DNA of 64,000 nt. It comes from Lycorma delicatula. Its lineage: Eukaryota; Arthropoda; Insecta; Hemiptera; Fulgoridae. The notes under the pieces are model-generated. The model did no database searches. It worked only from the letters and a program-made list of their open reading frames with translations, and was not told the DNA's origin. The position numbers and the translations under genes are program-made. This document shows, in pieces, positions 10,886 through 21,589 of this stretch (position 1 is the first letter of the stretch; every line of letters begins with the position of its first letter). Location: the NCBI RefSeq assembly GCF_047948215.1, contig NC_134465.1, positions 11,136,522 through 11,200,521 of the forward strand. Reading direction: 5' to 3'.

Positions 10886-11929
10886 GTATATAACCAAAAT
10901 GTTGTAGGGGGTTATGTCTGTCTGTCACTCTTTCTCACTCTTGTGTGTGTGTTGTGTGTGTGTCTAGCCCTCACCCTATCTGTGTGTGTTTTTATATACC
11001 TTTATTTTCTTTAACTTCTGTCTCTAAAACTCTCCTGTATAAAAAGAAAATATTGTGAGGGGGTTATGTCTGTCTGTCTTTCATTCGCTCTCTCTCTCTC
11101 TCTCTCTCTGTATGTGTGTATTTCTCTCCCCCTCACTATCTGGGTGTGTCTGTGGTTTTCCAACCTTGATTTTCTAAATCTCCTCTCTTTAAAACATTCC
11201 TGTATAAAACCAAAATTTTGAGAAGGGGTTATATCTGTCTGTCTTTCTCTGTGTGTGTGTGTGTGTGTGTGTGAGTGCACATGCGCATGTGTGTGTATCC
11301 TTCAACCTCTTTCTATCTATTTGTGTGTTATTTTCCTACCTTTATTTTCTAAAACTCCTCACTCTAAAACTCTTCTGTATAAACTCAAAATATTTTGTGG
11401 GAGTTACGTTGTTCTGTCAATCTTTCTCTTTCTCACTCTCATTCTCTGCGTGTTGTGTGTGTATGTGTGTGTGTGTGTGTATCTCTCACCCCCTCTCTAT
11501 CTGTGTGTGTGTGTGTTGTTTTCCTAACTTTGTTTTCTAAAACTGCTCTCTTTGAATCTCTCCTGAATAAAATCAAAATATTTTGACGGGGTTATGTCTG
11601 CCTGTCTGTCTCTCTCTGTGTGTGTATCTCTCACTCCTCTATATCTCTTTGTGTGTGATATTTTCCAACCTTTTATTTTCTGAAACTTCTCCCTCCAAAT
11701 CTCTCCTGTATAAAAACAAAATATATTGAGGGTGATATGTCTGTCTTTGTGTGTTTGTGTATGTGTGTGTGTGTGTGTGTGTAAGTGTGCCTGCGCGTAT
11801 ATGTGTATCTCTCACCCCCTCTCTATCTGTGTGTGTGTGTGTTTTTTCCTACCTTTATTTTCTGAAACTCTTCTTTCTAAAACTCTCATGTAAAAAACAA
11901 AATATTGTGAAGGGGTTTGTCTGTCTGAC

Positions 11930-11965
<36 letters not shown>

Positions 11966-13354
11966 TGTCTGTGTCTATATATCTCTCACCCTCTTCTATC
12001 TGTGTCTGTGTTTTGTTTTCCTACATTTTTTCTAAAACTCCTATCTCTAAAACTTTCCTGTATATAAACAAAATGTTGTGGGGGGTTATGTCTGTCTGAC
12101 TGTCACTCTTTCTCACTCTTGTGTGTTTGTGTGAAAGTGTGTGTCTCATCCTTTCCCTATCTGTGTGTGTGTTTTTATATACCTTTATTTTCTTTAACTT
12201 CTGTCTCTAAAACTTTCCTGTATATAAACAAAATGTTGTGGGGTGTTATGTCTTTCTTTCTATCTCTCTCTCTCTCTCTCTGTATGTGTGTATTTCTCTC
12301 CCCCTCTCTATCTGGGTGTGTCTGTGGTTTTCCAACCTTGATTTTCTAAAACTCCTCTCTCTAAAACTTTCCTGTATAAAAACAAAATATTGTGAGGAGT
12401 TTGTCTGTGTGTCTGTCTGTGTGTGTGTGTGTGTGTGTATCTTTCATCTCCTCTCTATCTGTGTATGAGTGTTGTTTTCCTACCATTATTTTCTAAAACT
12501 GCTTTCTCTAAAACTTTTCTGTATAAAACCAAAATTTTGTGAAGGGGTTATATCTGTCTGTCTTTCTGTGTGTGTGTGTGTGTGTGTGGGTATGAGTGCG
12601 CGCGCGCGTGTGTGTGTATCCCTCAACCTCTTTCTATCTATTTGTGTGTTATTTTCCTACCTTTATTTTCTAAAACTCCTCACTCTAAAACTCTCCTGGA
12701 TAAACTCAAAATATTTTGTGGGAGTTACGTTCTTCTGTCAATCTTTCTCTTTCTCTCTCTCATTCTCTGCGTGTTGTGTGTGTGTGTATCTCTCACCTCC
12801 TCTCTATCTGTGTGTGTGTGTGTTGTTTTTCTAAATTTATTTTCTAAAACTGCTCTCTCTCTGATTCTCTCCTGTATAAAATCAAAATATTTTGATCGGG
12901 TTATGTCTGTCTGTCTGTCTCTGTGTGTGTGTGTGTGTGTATCTCTCACCCCTCTCTATCTCTTTGTGTGTGATGTTTTCCAACCTTTTATTTTCTAAAA
13001 CTTCTCCCTCTAAATCTCTCCTGTATAAAAACAAAATATATTGAGGGTGATATGTCTGTCTTTGTGTGTTTGTGTGTGTGTATGTGTGTGTCAGTGTGCC
13101 CGCGCGTATATGTGTCTCTCTCACCCCCTCTCTATCTGTGTGTGTGTGTGTGTTTTTTCCTACCTTTATTTTCTGAAACTCTTCTCTCTAAAACTCTCAT
13201 GTATAAAAACAAAATATTGTGAGGGGGTTTGTCTGTCTGACTGTCTGTCTGTGTGTGTGTGTGTGTGTGTGTCTGTATATCTCTCACCCTGTTCTATCTG
13301 TGTCTGCGTTTTGTTTTCCTACCTTTTTTTTGTAAAACTCCTATCTCTAAAACT
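10886..13354. repeat. higher-order repeat inside the minisatellite (about 1.2-1.3 kb period)
   Basis: Marker variants recur in the same order. TATATAACCAAAATGTTGT or its near copy occurs near 10886, 12056 and 13355. A TTTTTATATACCTTTATTTTC variant follows each. A (CT)n plus CTGGGTGTGTCTGTGG variant occurs near 11095 and 12265. AGTTACGTT(G/C)TTCTGTCAAT occurs near 11402 and 12723. AACTCTTCT-TCTAAAACTCTCATG occurs near 11868 and 13180. This gives blocks of about 1170 and 1300 bp holding seven or eight units, with a partial third block after 13355. Confidence 0.7.
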
Positions 13355-14095
13355 TTCCTGTATATAAACAAAATGTTGTGGGGGTTATGTCTGTCTGTCA
13401 TTCTTTCTCACTCTTATGTGTGTGTTGTGTGATTGTGTGTGTGTCTCACCCTCTCCCTATCTGTGTGTGTTTTTATATACCTTTATTTTCTTAAACTTCT
13501 GTCTCTAAAACTCACCTGTATAAAAACAAAATACATTGAGGATGTTAAGTCTTTCTGTCAGCCTGCCTGTGTGTGTGTGTGTGTGTGTGTGTGAGTGTGC
13601 GCGTGCGTTTCCCTCTCACAAAATATTGTGAGGGCTTTTGTCGGTCTGTGTGTGTGTGTTTGTTGTTATGTGTGTGTGTGTGTGTGTGTGTGTGTGAGTG
13701 TATCTTTCACCTCCTCTCTATCTGTGTGTGTTTGTTATTTTCCTACCTTTATTTTCTAAAATTCCTCACTCTATATTACTCTCATTTGTAAAAACAAAAT
13801 ATTGTAAAGGGGTTTGTCTGACTGACTGCCTGTGTGTGTGTGTGTTTCTCTCATCCCCTCTCTATGTGTGTGTGTGTGTGTTTTGTTTTCCTACCTTTAT
13901 TTTCTGAAATCTTCTCTCTAAAACTCTCATGTATAAAAACAAAATATTGCGAAGGGGTTATGTCTGTCTGTGTGTGTGTACTGTTTTCCTACCTTGATTT
14001 TCTAAAACTCCTCTCTGTAATACTCTACTCTCTAAAAACAAAATATTGTGAGGGGGTTATGTCTGTCTTTCTCTCTGTCTGTGTGTGTGTGTGAG

Positions 14096-14400
14096 GGAGG
14101 GGGTGTGTGTGAAACAGGGTATATGTATGTGTGTAGTGGATGGGTGTGTGTATGTATATACGAGTGGATGTGTTTGTGTGCGTGCGCGCGCTCGATTCTG
14201 TGTAAGTGTGAGGGTACGACCTTCCAGAACGACTCCAGGGCATCTATCCTGTAGTCGGTCGGGTTTGCCATTTCCTATGTTCCTGAGGTGTCTCAGGTGT
14301 GCTTTTTCCTTTCCGTTTCTGATGTCACTGTATGTGTCATTTCTTCTCCTTTCCTGGAGTCTCTCATGCGGGTCACATTCAGCATAACATGGATGATGTA
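14096..14400. other. GC-richer stretch beside the array with a possible minus-strand start
   Basis: After the array fades, 14200-14390 is clearly richer in G and C than its surroundings. On the minus strand an ATG at 14271 in good context (AGGAAATGG) opens MANPTDYRIDALESFWKVVP and runs on for 79 codons, but after about 28 residues it enters the GT-repeat and becomes His/Thr-rich. Only the first part looks protein-like. It could be the start of a LINE ORF1, a host exon or chance. The product is not recognised. Confidence 0.3.
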
Positions 14401-15600
14401 AATTAAAAGCAAATTATTGCATTTACCTACTAAGAAATGAAGCAATTAAGAAATCTGAGGAATAACATTCAAATTTGACCATTACATAATAATGCTAATT
14501 CATGACTGATGAACCTCGCACCAAAACAATTTTTGAAGATCAAGTTTCAAATATAAACCAACACAGAATTAAGAAATGGATTAAAAATAGTTTTTTTCTG
14601 CAACATAGATAGTTTACTTTATTAAATATTTGTAACTAATTAACGTCCAGGTTTTATTTATAAAACATCAATCTTTAATTATATACTTAAAATTAACTGC
14701 TATAATTTTATTGCGCTCATAAATTAAATTTTGTATTTTCAAGGTTTCTCTTATTGAATGTATTTACTATCGAATGGGTATTTAGGTTTCAACTTTGCTG
14801 GTGAAACCTAAATTATCCATTATTTGTTAAATAAATTTGCAAAATAACATTAATCTTTTTTTTTGTTTACAAAAACTTCTTCAACAAAACTTATTTTAAA
14901 AATGTGTAATGTTTGTATTGTATCGAATTTTGAAATTTATACTTTAATATATTTTGTTAAATAATTATTTATAATTAATAGTTTTGTTAAATAGATTTGT
15001 AAAATAATATTTTTTAGTTTAAGTGAATTCAACATATGTATAATGTTTGCATCATATCGAGTTTTTGTATTTTATATTTTAATGTTTTGTTGTAGGCAAA
15101 TTAATAAATAAATAAATAAAGGTGACAGAAAAGTTTAATATTATTTGTACCTTCCCCACAAAATATACCTATATTTCATCGATAAATATCATTATTGTTT
15201 TTACGTTATCTATTGATACAAATACTACTACTAAAAATAATAATAATTATTTTTCCTCATTTTCTTTTTGACTCCTTTCAATTCCCCTTTTAGCCAGTTT
15301 AGGTAAGCAAAATAACTGCAATTTCACAATGTTGGGCTCCTGCACCTGATAGAAAGAACTCGCATGCCTTCGGTCTTAAGCCCCATTCTGATACAATATG
15401 ATCAGAATTTTAGAGCCCTTTACTAAACAAGTCCTTTCTTCCTTAAAGACCTCCAAACCCTTCTTTAGAAGTCAAATAAATAACTGTTCAAATTTTAATT
15501 TACTGTAAAAGTGCAATACCAGGCCCGCTTTGAGTACATTTGGAATGAACTGTATCCAAAATCTTTGGTGACTAGGTTGGAGCATGCAACCGAATCGGCA
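14401..15600. other. AT-rich non-coding stretch
   Basis: No supported gene. It holds T-rich runs, a duplicated-looking pair at about 14895-15070 (AATGTTTG-AT-GTATCGA and TTTTGTTAAATA variants repeated) and a short GC-richer patch at about 15330-15430 of unknown nature. Confidence 0.45.
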
Positions 15601-15616
15601 TTCACTGCACCTTTAA

Positions 15617-15971
15617 CTAAGTTCTTAATTCCTTAATCTCCCCGGCAGATGTAGTCACTTTGGACAGAGTAATCAACAAGGAACAGGTCCTCGGTTTTAT
15701 TAAACCTTCATTTGATGTGCCACAACAAAGTACGGCCTTTTTATTTCTTTTTTTAAACCAATTGACCGGTTCAGTCACTTTTACTTTCTCGCCGAACTTT
15801 ACAGTCTGCGAATCTTTACAGTTAGCTCGTGTAGCTATTTTGGATCGAGCTTCAACATCCAAAACTTTCGCTAAAGGCAAAACCATACTTTTACCCGCTA
15901 CTTCAGTAAAGCTGCCTACAGTTGCAAAGCACCTCCCAGACCTGTGTTCATTTCCTGATTTCATTTATTAA
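15617..15971. other. unassigned stretch open on both strands
   Basis: Open for 103 codons on the plus strand (15660-15971) and 115 codons on the minus strand (15964-15617), with more balanced base composition than the neighbours. The minus-strand reading has GKSMVLPLAKVLDVEARSK and many Lys/Thr. The plus-strand reading has KTILLPATSVKLPTV. Neither shows a motif that can be named. Such a block in AT-rich DNA suggests a captured or eroded coding piece, perhaps from a retroelement, but the strand cannot be decided. Confidence 0.3.
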
Positions 15972-16494
15972 ACAAAGAATAATTCTTAAAACATTTACAG
16001 AAATAATACAATTTTTGTGATTATTTGTTGTTTAATAAACAAAATTGGGCCGGTTAGAGTTCTGTAAATTTTTTTTTTTTTGGTTATTATACGGAACACT
16101 TTTTTGATAATAGAAATGTAATGTCTTACCTTTTTGATATCAGTATCGTTTCGTTACAAAAAGTTTATATTACAGAAATTTTTGTTTTCTGAGCACAAGA
16201 AATGATATCTGAGAGAGTCTTGCCATACGGTTTACAATATCGTTGTAATTTTTTTTTTTATTTTACTTTCCCTGTGAATATGGCTAGGAAAGCTTTATTA
16301 AAGGGGAAAGTACGGTGAACATTGCAAAAATTGGATATTGGGAATTTCTTTAAAATCTATGTTTTACGGTCCAATTCATCTAAACTAGATGAATAGGACC
16401 AGTTAAACGATAACATATACACTTGACTCTATCTGTGATATACCTATATTGTATATTTCATTATCTATCGTATATGTCTGGTATGGTATCACTC

Positions 16495-16760
16495 CACACA
16501 ACAGTATAAATATAGATATATAATCTAGTCTCCCCTTCTAGCCAGAACCTGAACCCTTGGGGCTCAAGTCAGCCCAGACAAATCTCGCAGCCAACTCAAG
16601 GGCTCCTTGGGGCCTACTCGGTTCGCTCATCATTCCTAATTTGCCAGGCGCCCTGGACATCTGCAGAGCTTGCTTCAGTCGCCATTCCTGTCTACCCACA
16701 AGACTCCACCTCCTGGACCCCTGCACTGTTATCCTCGTGGATTCGAAAATAATACTGATA
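16495..16760. other. GC-rich island after a TATA-like box, possible solo LTR
   Basis: 16537-16745 is far richer in G and C (GCCAGAACCTGAACCCTTGG, GGGCTCCTTGGGGCC) than anything nearby. It follows AGTATAAATATAG at 16502-16514, which resembles a TATA box about 25 bases ahead of the block, and is followed by an A-rich end with TATAAAAAG near 16788. The arrangement recalls a retroviral-type LTR (promoter, transcribed region, A-rich signal). No TG...CA ends or flanking duplications were identified. A 69-codon plus-strand frame inside it is not recognised. Confidence 0.3.
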
Positions 16761-17039
16761 AAATAATAATTATAGTATTCAGGCCTTATAAAAAGCTGAA
16801 AAAGTAACTAAATTACAAAAGATAGAATAATAGATATAGAATAAAGAGATATGTAATAGTCATTTCATCTAAATTTACAGTTACAAAATTTACAATAACA
16901 TTAACTGGTTAGCTTGGAAATGCTTTAAAATCAAATAATACAATTAAAACTAGCAGTTTTGTTATTTTTAATTACTCCATCTTAGTGTTACTGGTTGTTT
17001 GCAACTCCAAGTTACCAGTCGATTTAAGTGTTTGTGACT

Positions 17040-17310
17040 TCAAAATACCCAGTTTATGATTGACCCCAAACTTTTACTAATGAATCGCCCTATACACACA
17101 AGTCTCTGTGCCAGATTTCATCAAAAATTGTTTAATCCAGTCAAAAGTTAAGCTACAAACATACCAACACATGTACATATTAACAAAATCACACCCAACT
17201 TTTTTTGTTTGTTGGGGTTCCTAGGTCATGAAACGTCAAGAAATGCAAAAAACCCCATACCCCATTTTTTTGAGTGATTACCATACTTCCCTTCTTGCAG
17301 CATAGTTCTA
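17040..17310. repeat. probable dispersed repeat remnant (unclassified)
   Basis: The phrase TGTGCCAGATTTCATCAAAA followed by a Lys/Ala-type run and TACAAACATACCAACACATG resembles non-coding ends that recur widely in insect transposon-rich DNA. After it comes GTTGGGGTTCCTAGG and TACTTCCCTTCTTGCAGCA. There is no coding sense. The recognition rests on general resemblance and is uncertain. Confidence 0.3.
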
Positions 17311-17463
17311 GAGCTATGATGCCATAAAAGTAAAAATCAGTGTAGAATAAAATAATAATTAGTATTATTTTAAAATTCAGTTTTTTTTTTAAATTCGTAT
17401 TTCTTAGAACAGATACATTGTTATTTAGCATAATATATAAGATAAAATGAAATAGTATCGGTC

Positions 17464-17763
17464 ACCCACTGAGTTGGTCTAGTGGTCTAGTGGTGGTGGG
17501 TTGGTCATTGCAAAACAACCGGTTTCAAAGTCGAGAGTTCTAAGGTTCAAGTACTAGTAAACGCGGTTACTTTTATATGGATTTGAATATGAGATTGTGG
17601 ATACCGGTGTTCTTGGATGGTTCGGCTACAATTAACCACACATCTCTGAAATGGTCGACCTGAGAATGTATAAGACTACACTTCATTTACCCTCATACAT
17701 ATCATCCTCATTCATCCTTTGAAGTAACACCTTACAATGGTTACAGAGGCTAAACAGAGAAAA
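17464..17763 (+). mobile_element. tRNA-headed SINE, family A, copy 1
   Basis: A 300-bp element flanked by GAAATAGTATCGGTC (17449-17463) and GAAATAGAATTGGTC (17764-17778), a 15-base target duplication with two differences. The head has a box A-like TTGGTCTAGTGG and a box B-like GGTTCAAGTAC near 17551, as in pol III promoters derived from tRNA. The body reads ATGGATTTGAATA...ACCGGTGTTCTT...AATTAACCACACATCTC. The tail is TCATTCATCCTTTGAAGTAA...TTACAGAGGCTAAACAGAG. No coding capacity, so it would move with LINE enzymes. Confidence 0.85.
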
Positions 17764-17984
17764 GAAATAGAATTGGTCGGTTGAAAAATGATCAAACTAA
17801 AGCGTTAATGTATAACTAATCAGAACCAACATGAAACCCAAATTTTAAATAAGTTTCAGTCGTTAAATTTTCAACTTCTACGCGTTTTGTTTTTCATTCA
17901 AACTAAATAAAAAAACTTAATGTTTATAAAATACTGTTGACATTAATTTAATAACGAAAAATTTAATGGATCATAGTCGAAGCA

Positions 17985-18335
17985 AGGTGAAGCTTTGCAC
18001 GCCAAGCAATTGATCAGAATTGATCGATAGGAAAGATGTTGTCTTCCATCATGACAACATCAAACCTCACACATCTTTGGTAACCCGTCAAAAATTATAA
18101 TAGCTTGGATGGAAAGTCTTGAACATCGAGTGGGTCCTCCAAATCTTGCAATGCCAGACTACCATGTTTTTTAGGTCTTTAGAGAACTCTGTAAACAATA
18201 TAAAATTGGTTTCAAAAAAGGCTTGTGAAAATCACTTGTTATGGTTTTTCATCTGGTAAAAATAGAAGTTCTTTAGCAATCGGATTACGGTTTTACCTCA
18301 AAAGTGGCTAAAGGTGGTAGATTAAGTTTAATACA
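17985..18335 (+). pseudogene. mariner transposase C-terminal fragment
   Basis: Plus-strand reading gives LINRKDVVFHHDNIKPHTSL followed by VTRQKL, then after frame changes RSLENSVNNIKL, SKKACENHLL and NRITVLPQKW. These match the part of mariner transposases around the second catalytic aspartate (HHDNARPH) through the C-terminus. The third catalytic region (YSPDLAPSDYHLF) is eroded to a string near 18137-18180 ending in QTTMFF. The N-terminal half is absent, so this is an inactive remnant, probably of the irritans type. Confidence 0.75.
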
Positions 18336-19631
18336 CCTTAATTAAAAGATAAAATTATCTTGTTTTACTTTTGCATTAAATTATAAAAAACTTTTCCTCT
18401 GATCAATTATATCATTTGAAAATTTTTTTCACTGCTAGTAACCGATTGAGTTTAAATTCAACAAGTAGAATATATCAAGCAGTAACTTTTATCAAATATT
18501 TTTTAACATGTTTAGTTAATATCAATTTTAAGAAAATTAATTTAATTCTCATTTTTCAAGTTTCACGTTTACTACATAAATCATTTAATACATTTTTCTG
18601 TGTTCCTGTAAATAATATTTACAATAATGATCGGCATTAATTTATCATTAGTAACTTGATTATTTTCTTTGATTTAAAATGACAATTAGTAGATTATTTA
18701 ACTATTCAAAGAGATCGATTGGTTTTCTCTTTGGTTAATATTTGTTAATTACTAATTCTAAGTATACGCCAATGCTTCTACCGGTATGTTAATTTCTATT
18801 TAATCCATGATAAAACTGAAAAACCCATAAAAAATACAGTTTATGTACACACGATTCACTTTAAAAAAAAATTAATAATTCTGATCACCCCTTACTGAAT
18901 ATTCTATTAAATGGTATTTTGTACTGTAAAAATACATCTTATATTTATAATTAGTATGTGTCCTGACACTTTTAATAACTAACTTAAAATTATTGTATAT
19001 AAAGAAAATTAATTAAATTGGAACACAAGTTAGATAATAATTCAGATAATGTTTATTGTTCCATTAAATTTTAACAACAGTAATAATAGCAATAATGATA
19101 ATAATAATACTTAACAGATAAATGTCATACAAATGAAAAAAAAAATTAACAAAATAAAATTATATCACAAGATTATGGAAAAAAACAATTATAATAATAT
19201 TAAAAAATGCAATAAAGTAAAATACAGCAAAAGTCAATAATTGACGATAATTTTAGTAATACATTTAGGCACCATTATTTTGAAATAATTCATGTGATTG
19301 TTAAAAAACTATAATAAATGATTAAAATAAATAATAAAAACATTACTAATTTTTTTTTTTTACAGTTTATTAATATTGTATTTTCATCTTGTCAGAGAAA
19401 GACATTAGAAAAATACTAATACATTTTTTTTTTATTTTTTTTTTTTTTAAATTATGAATTCTGTTGTATATACATTTGTCATGCTAACTTTAACCTTGAT
19501 AAAAAGAACATAGAATAATTAGATGTGGAGGACAATTCCAGAAGAAGAGCTAAAAGGGTAAGTGCCCTTTGAATTTTATAATGTTTTAAAATGTCCCATA
19601 TTAACGTTATCAAATACTTGCAACTTTCAGG
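18336..19631. other. AT-rich non-coding stretch
   Basis: No supported gene. Long A and T runs (for example 19420-19450) and AAT-type simple repeats near 19090-19110. Confidence 0.5.
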
Positions 19632-19900
19632 ACAAAATCCCTTATATGCCCACAACGCTTCCATTGTTATTTCTTAGTTGGCGGCACTGACACACTATAT
19701 TGAAATAAGAAAATAAATAAATAAATTATAAATATAAGCTAACCAAACTTAATCTTTGCTTACTAGTCAAGGTTAGCGAGTGTAGGTTAGATTAGATTTA
19801 TAATTTATTTTTTTATTTTCTTATTTCAATATAGTGTGTCAGTGCCACTATCTAAGAAATAACTAATGGAAGCATTGCAGGCATATAATGGATTTTGACT
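19632..19900. mobile_element. foldback element or hairpin MITE (about 105-bp arms)
   Basis: Left arm 19632-19736 and right arm about 19793-19900 are near-perfect reverse complements. Shared landmarks are AAAATCC-TTATATGCC, GCTTCCATT-GTTATTTCTTAG and GCACTGACACACTATATTG followed by AAATAAGAAAATAAA. The central loop of about 55 bases contains AACCAAACTTAATCTTTGC. There is no coding sense. A stem this long would form a stable hairpin in single-stranded DNA or RNA. Target duplication was not found. Confidence 0.75.
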
Positions 19901-20658
19901 CATTTTTCAGAATGATTTTCAATATATTAAACAAGAAAACAATCGATTATGACATGGTAAAAAAATTATTTCTTTGAGGGAAAAGAATCGTTGAAATGAA
20001 TATCTTTAGGTATTACATTCATTCAGTTTATTGTTGCATGAAGTATGTATGGCACTGTTAAAAAGGTAAGGAAATATAATTAACAAATCTAAAAAACAAT
20101 ATCATATTGAAGCAAAATATTAAGCTTTAAAATACAACGGTAAGAATTTCTTTTTCTAAAACACTGAAGTTATGAAAATTTTATTAAAATATTTTAACTA
20201 AGGTAATCAATAGTTATGACAAAATAAAATAAATTTGCTACTTATTTTTTTATAAATATCAATTCAAAATGTAAAATAAATGAAACTTTTACTAAAATAT
20301 CTTTTAACTTAAGTAAACCAACCCTGATATTAAGAAAAAGAAGGCACATAACATAACCACTTTCCTTTCATAAAATCTTCTATAAAAAACAAAACTAACT
20401 TCTAAAAGCTTCCAACTACTTCAGTTGCTTTTGTGACCACACTCAGTGAAAGCACCAAGCGCTGAAGATGAACACAAAAATAGATGAAAATATTTTGACA
20501 AAGGTTTTAAACAATTATATTAAATAAATTTCATTCAAGTTTTCCATTTAATATTAACTTTTTTAAAATAATTTTCACTATCGACCATGATGGGCAAAAA
20601 TATTGCACATTCTATTTATGTTTTTTTCTTGATTTTAACAAGAATATATTATATTATA

Positions 20659-21583
20659 TAGTGTCATCGAAAAAGGTTCCAGTAATTTTAAAAAATCATA
20701 TCTCACAAACAACTACAAATAATCAAATGAGTATTTTTTTAAAAAAACTCACCAACTCAACAATTGTTTTATATACTTTACAATGTTTCAATATGAGCTC
20801 TGTTGGTCACTCTGCAAACATCCAACCGATAAAAGACTTCTGCTCAGGTCTGCTTAATCACTGCAGGCGTAACTGTGGCAATTGTAGCAACGACCGGTTG
20901 TCTTAAATGATTTGGCATAATTCTAGGATATGGTGATCTCAGCAACCAAATGAAATTGAGTTTGACAGAGATTCCCCAAAAATAAGCGCGTAGTGCGGTT
21001 TGAAGTTTGATCTCATGATCGGCCCATTCTTTTTTCATAAGCCTACTATCATAGGAATGTTTATTTAGATGCTACAACAACTGTTCATTTTCTCACAAGT
21101 TGACCAAATTGATCAAGAAAGTAATGCTGCTGTAATGTTTTGACAAGATAATACCCCCCCAAACTTTAGCCTAACCTTTTGAGCGATCTCAATGAAAGAT
21201 TCCCTAGTCGTTGGATAGGTAGGCCCTCCCTGTGCTTTGGCCTTCAAGAAGCCCAGATTTGACATCCCTAGACTTTATTCTATGGGGATATGTTAAAAAC
21301 ATTATCTACAGTGAACAAAAATCAGAGATGTTCAACATTTAAGACAACAGATCACGTTGCTACTGCCACAGTTACACCTGCGATGATCCAGTGGACCTGT
21401 GCAGATGTCAATTATAGGCTGGACGTTGGCAGAGCAACTGACAGAGATCATATTGAAACATTCTGGTATAAAAAAAACTTTTTGAGTTTGTGAATTTGTA
21501 AGAAAATTATTCATTTGATTATCTCCAGTAGCTTCTGAGATACAATTTTTTTAAATTGCCGTAACCTTTTTTGATGACCTGTA
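20659..21583 (+). mobile_element. Tc1/mariner-like element with inverted transposase 3' ends
   Basis: A 0.92-kb element with TA at both outer edges (20659-20660 and 21582-21583). The right half, on the plus strand, encodes the end of an IS630-Tc1-mariner-type transposase: QDNTPPNFS near 21155, then SPDLTSLDFILWGYVKNIIY near 21253-21311 holding the last catalytic Asp, then TATVTPAMIQWTC, YRLDVGRATDRDHIET and stop. The left arm, 20661-20905, is an inverted copy of the terminal 240 bases (21343-21581) and reads on the minus strand ATIATVTPAVIKQT. The middle, 20906-21342, contains part of the gene only once. The result is a non-autonomous foldback derivative. Confidence 0.75.
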
Positions 21584-21589
21584 TTTCCA

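Larger units (their letters stand above)
9672..14095. repeat. GT-rich compound minisatellite array (about 28 units of about 155 bp)
   Basis: Each unit contains, in order, ACAAAATATTGTGAGGGG, TTATGTCTGTCTGTCT, a (GT)n run of variable length, TATCTCTCACCCCCTCTCTA, TCTGTGTGTGT, TTTTCCTACCTTTATTTTCT, an AAAACTCCTCTCTCTAAAAC block and CTCCTGTATAAAAAC. Unit length varies mainly through the (GT)n part, with occasional (GC)n patches as at 12599-12608. The Cys/Val-rich and His/Thr-rich open frames in this array are by-products of the GT repeat and are not genes. One short unit starts near 13617. Confidence 0.9.

Noticed and set aside
9499..13907. Many Cys/Val-rich plus-strand frames and His/Thr-rich minus-strand frames of 60-155 codons
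   Set aside because: They are translations of the (GT)n minisatellite units. Length follows the repeat, composition is extreme, and frames stop at unit boundaries.
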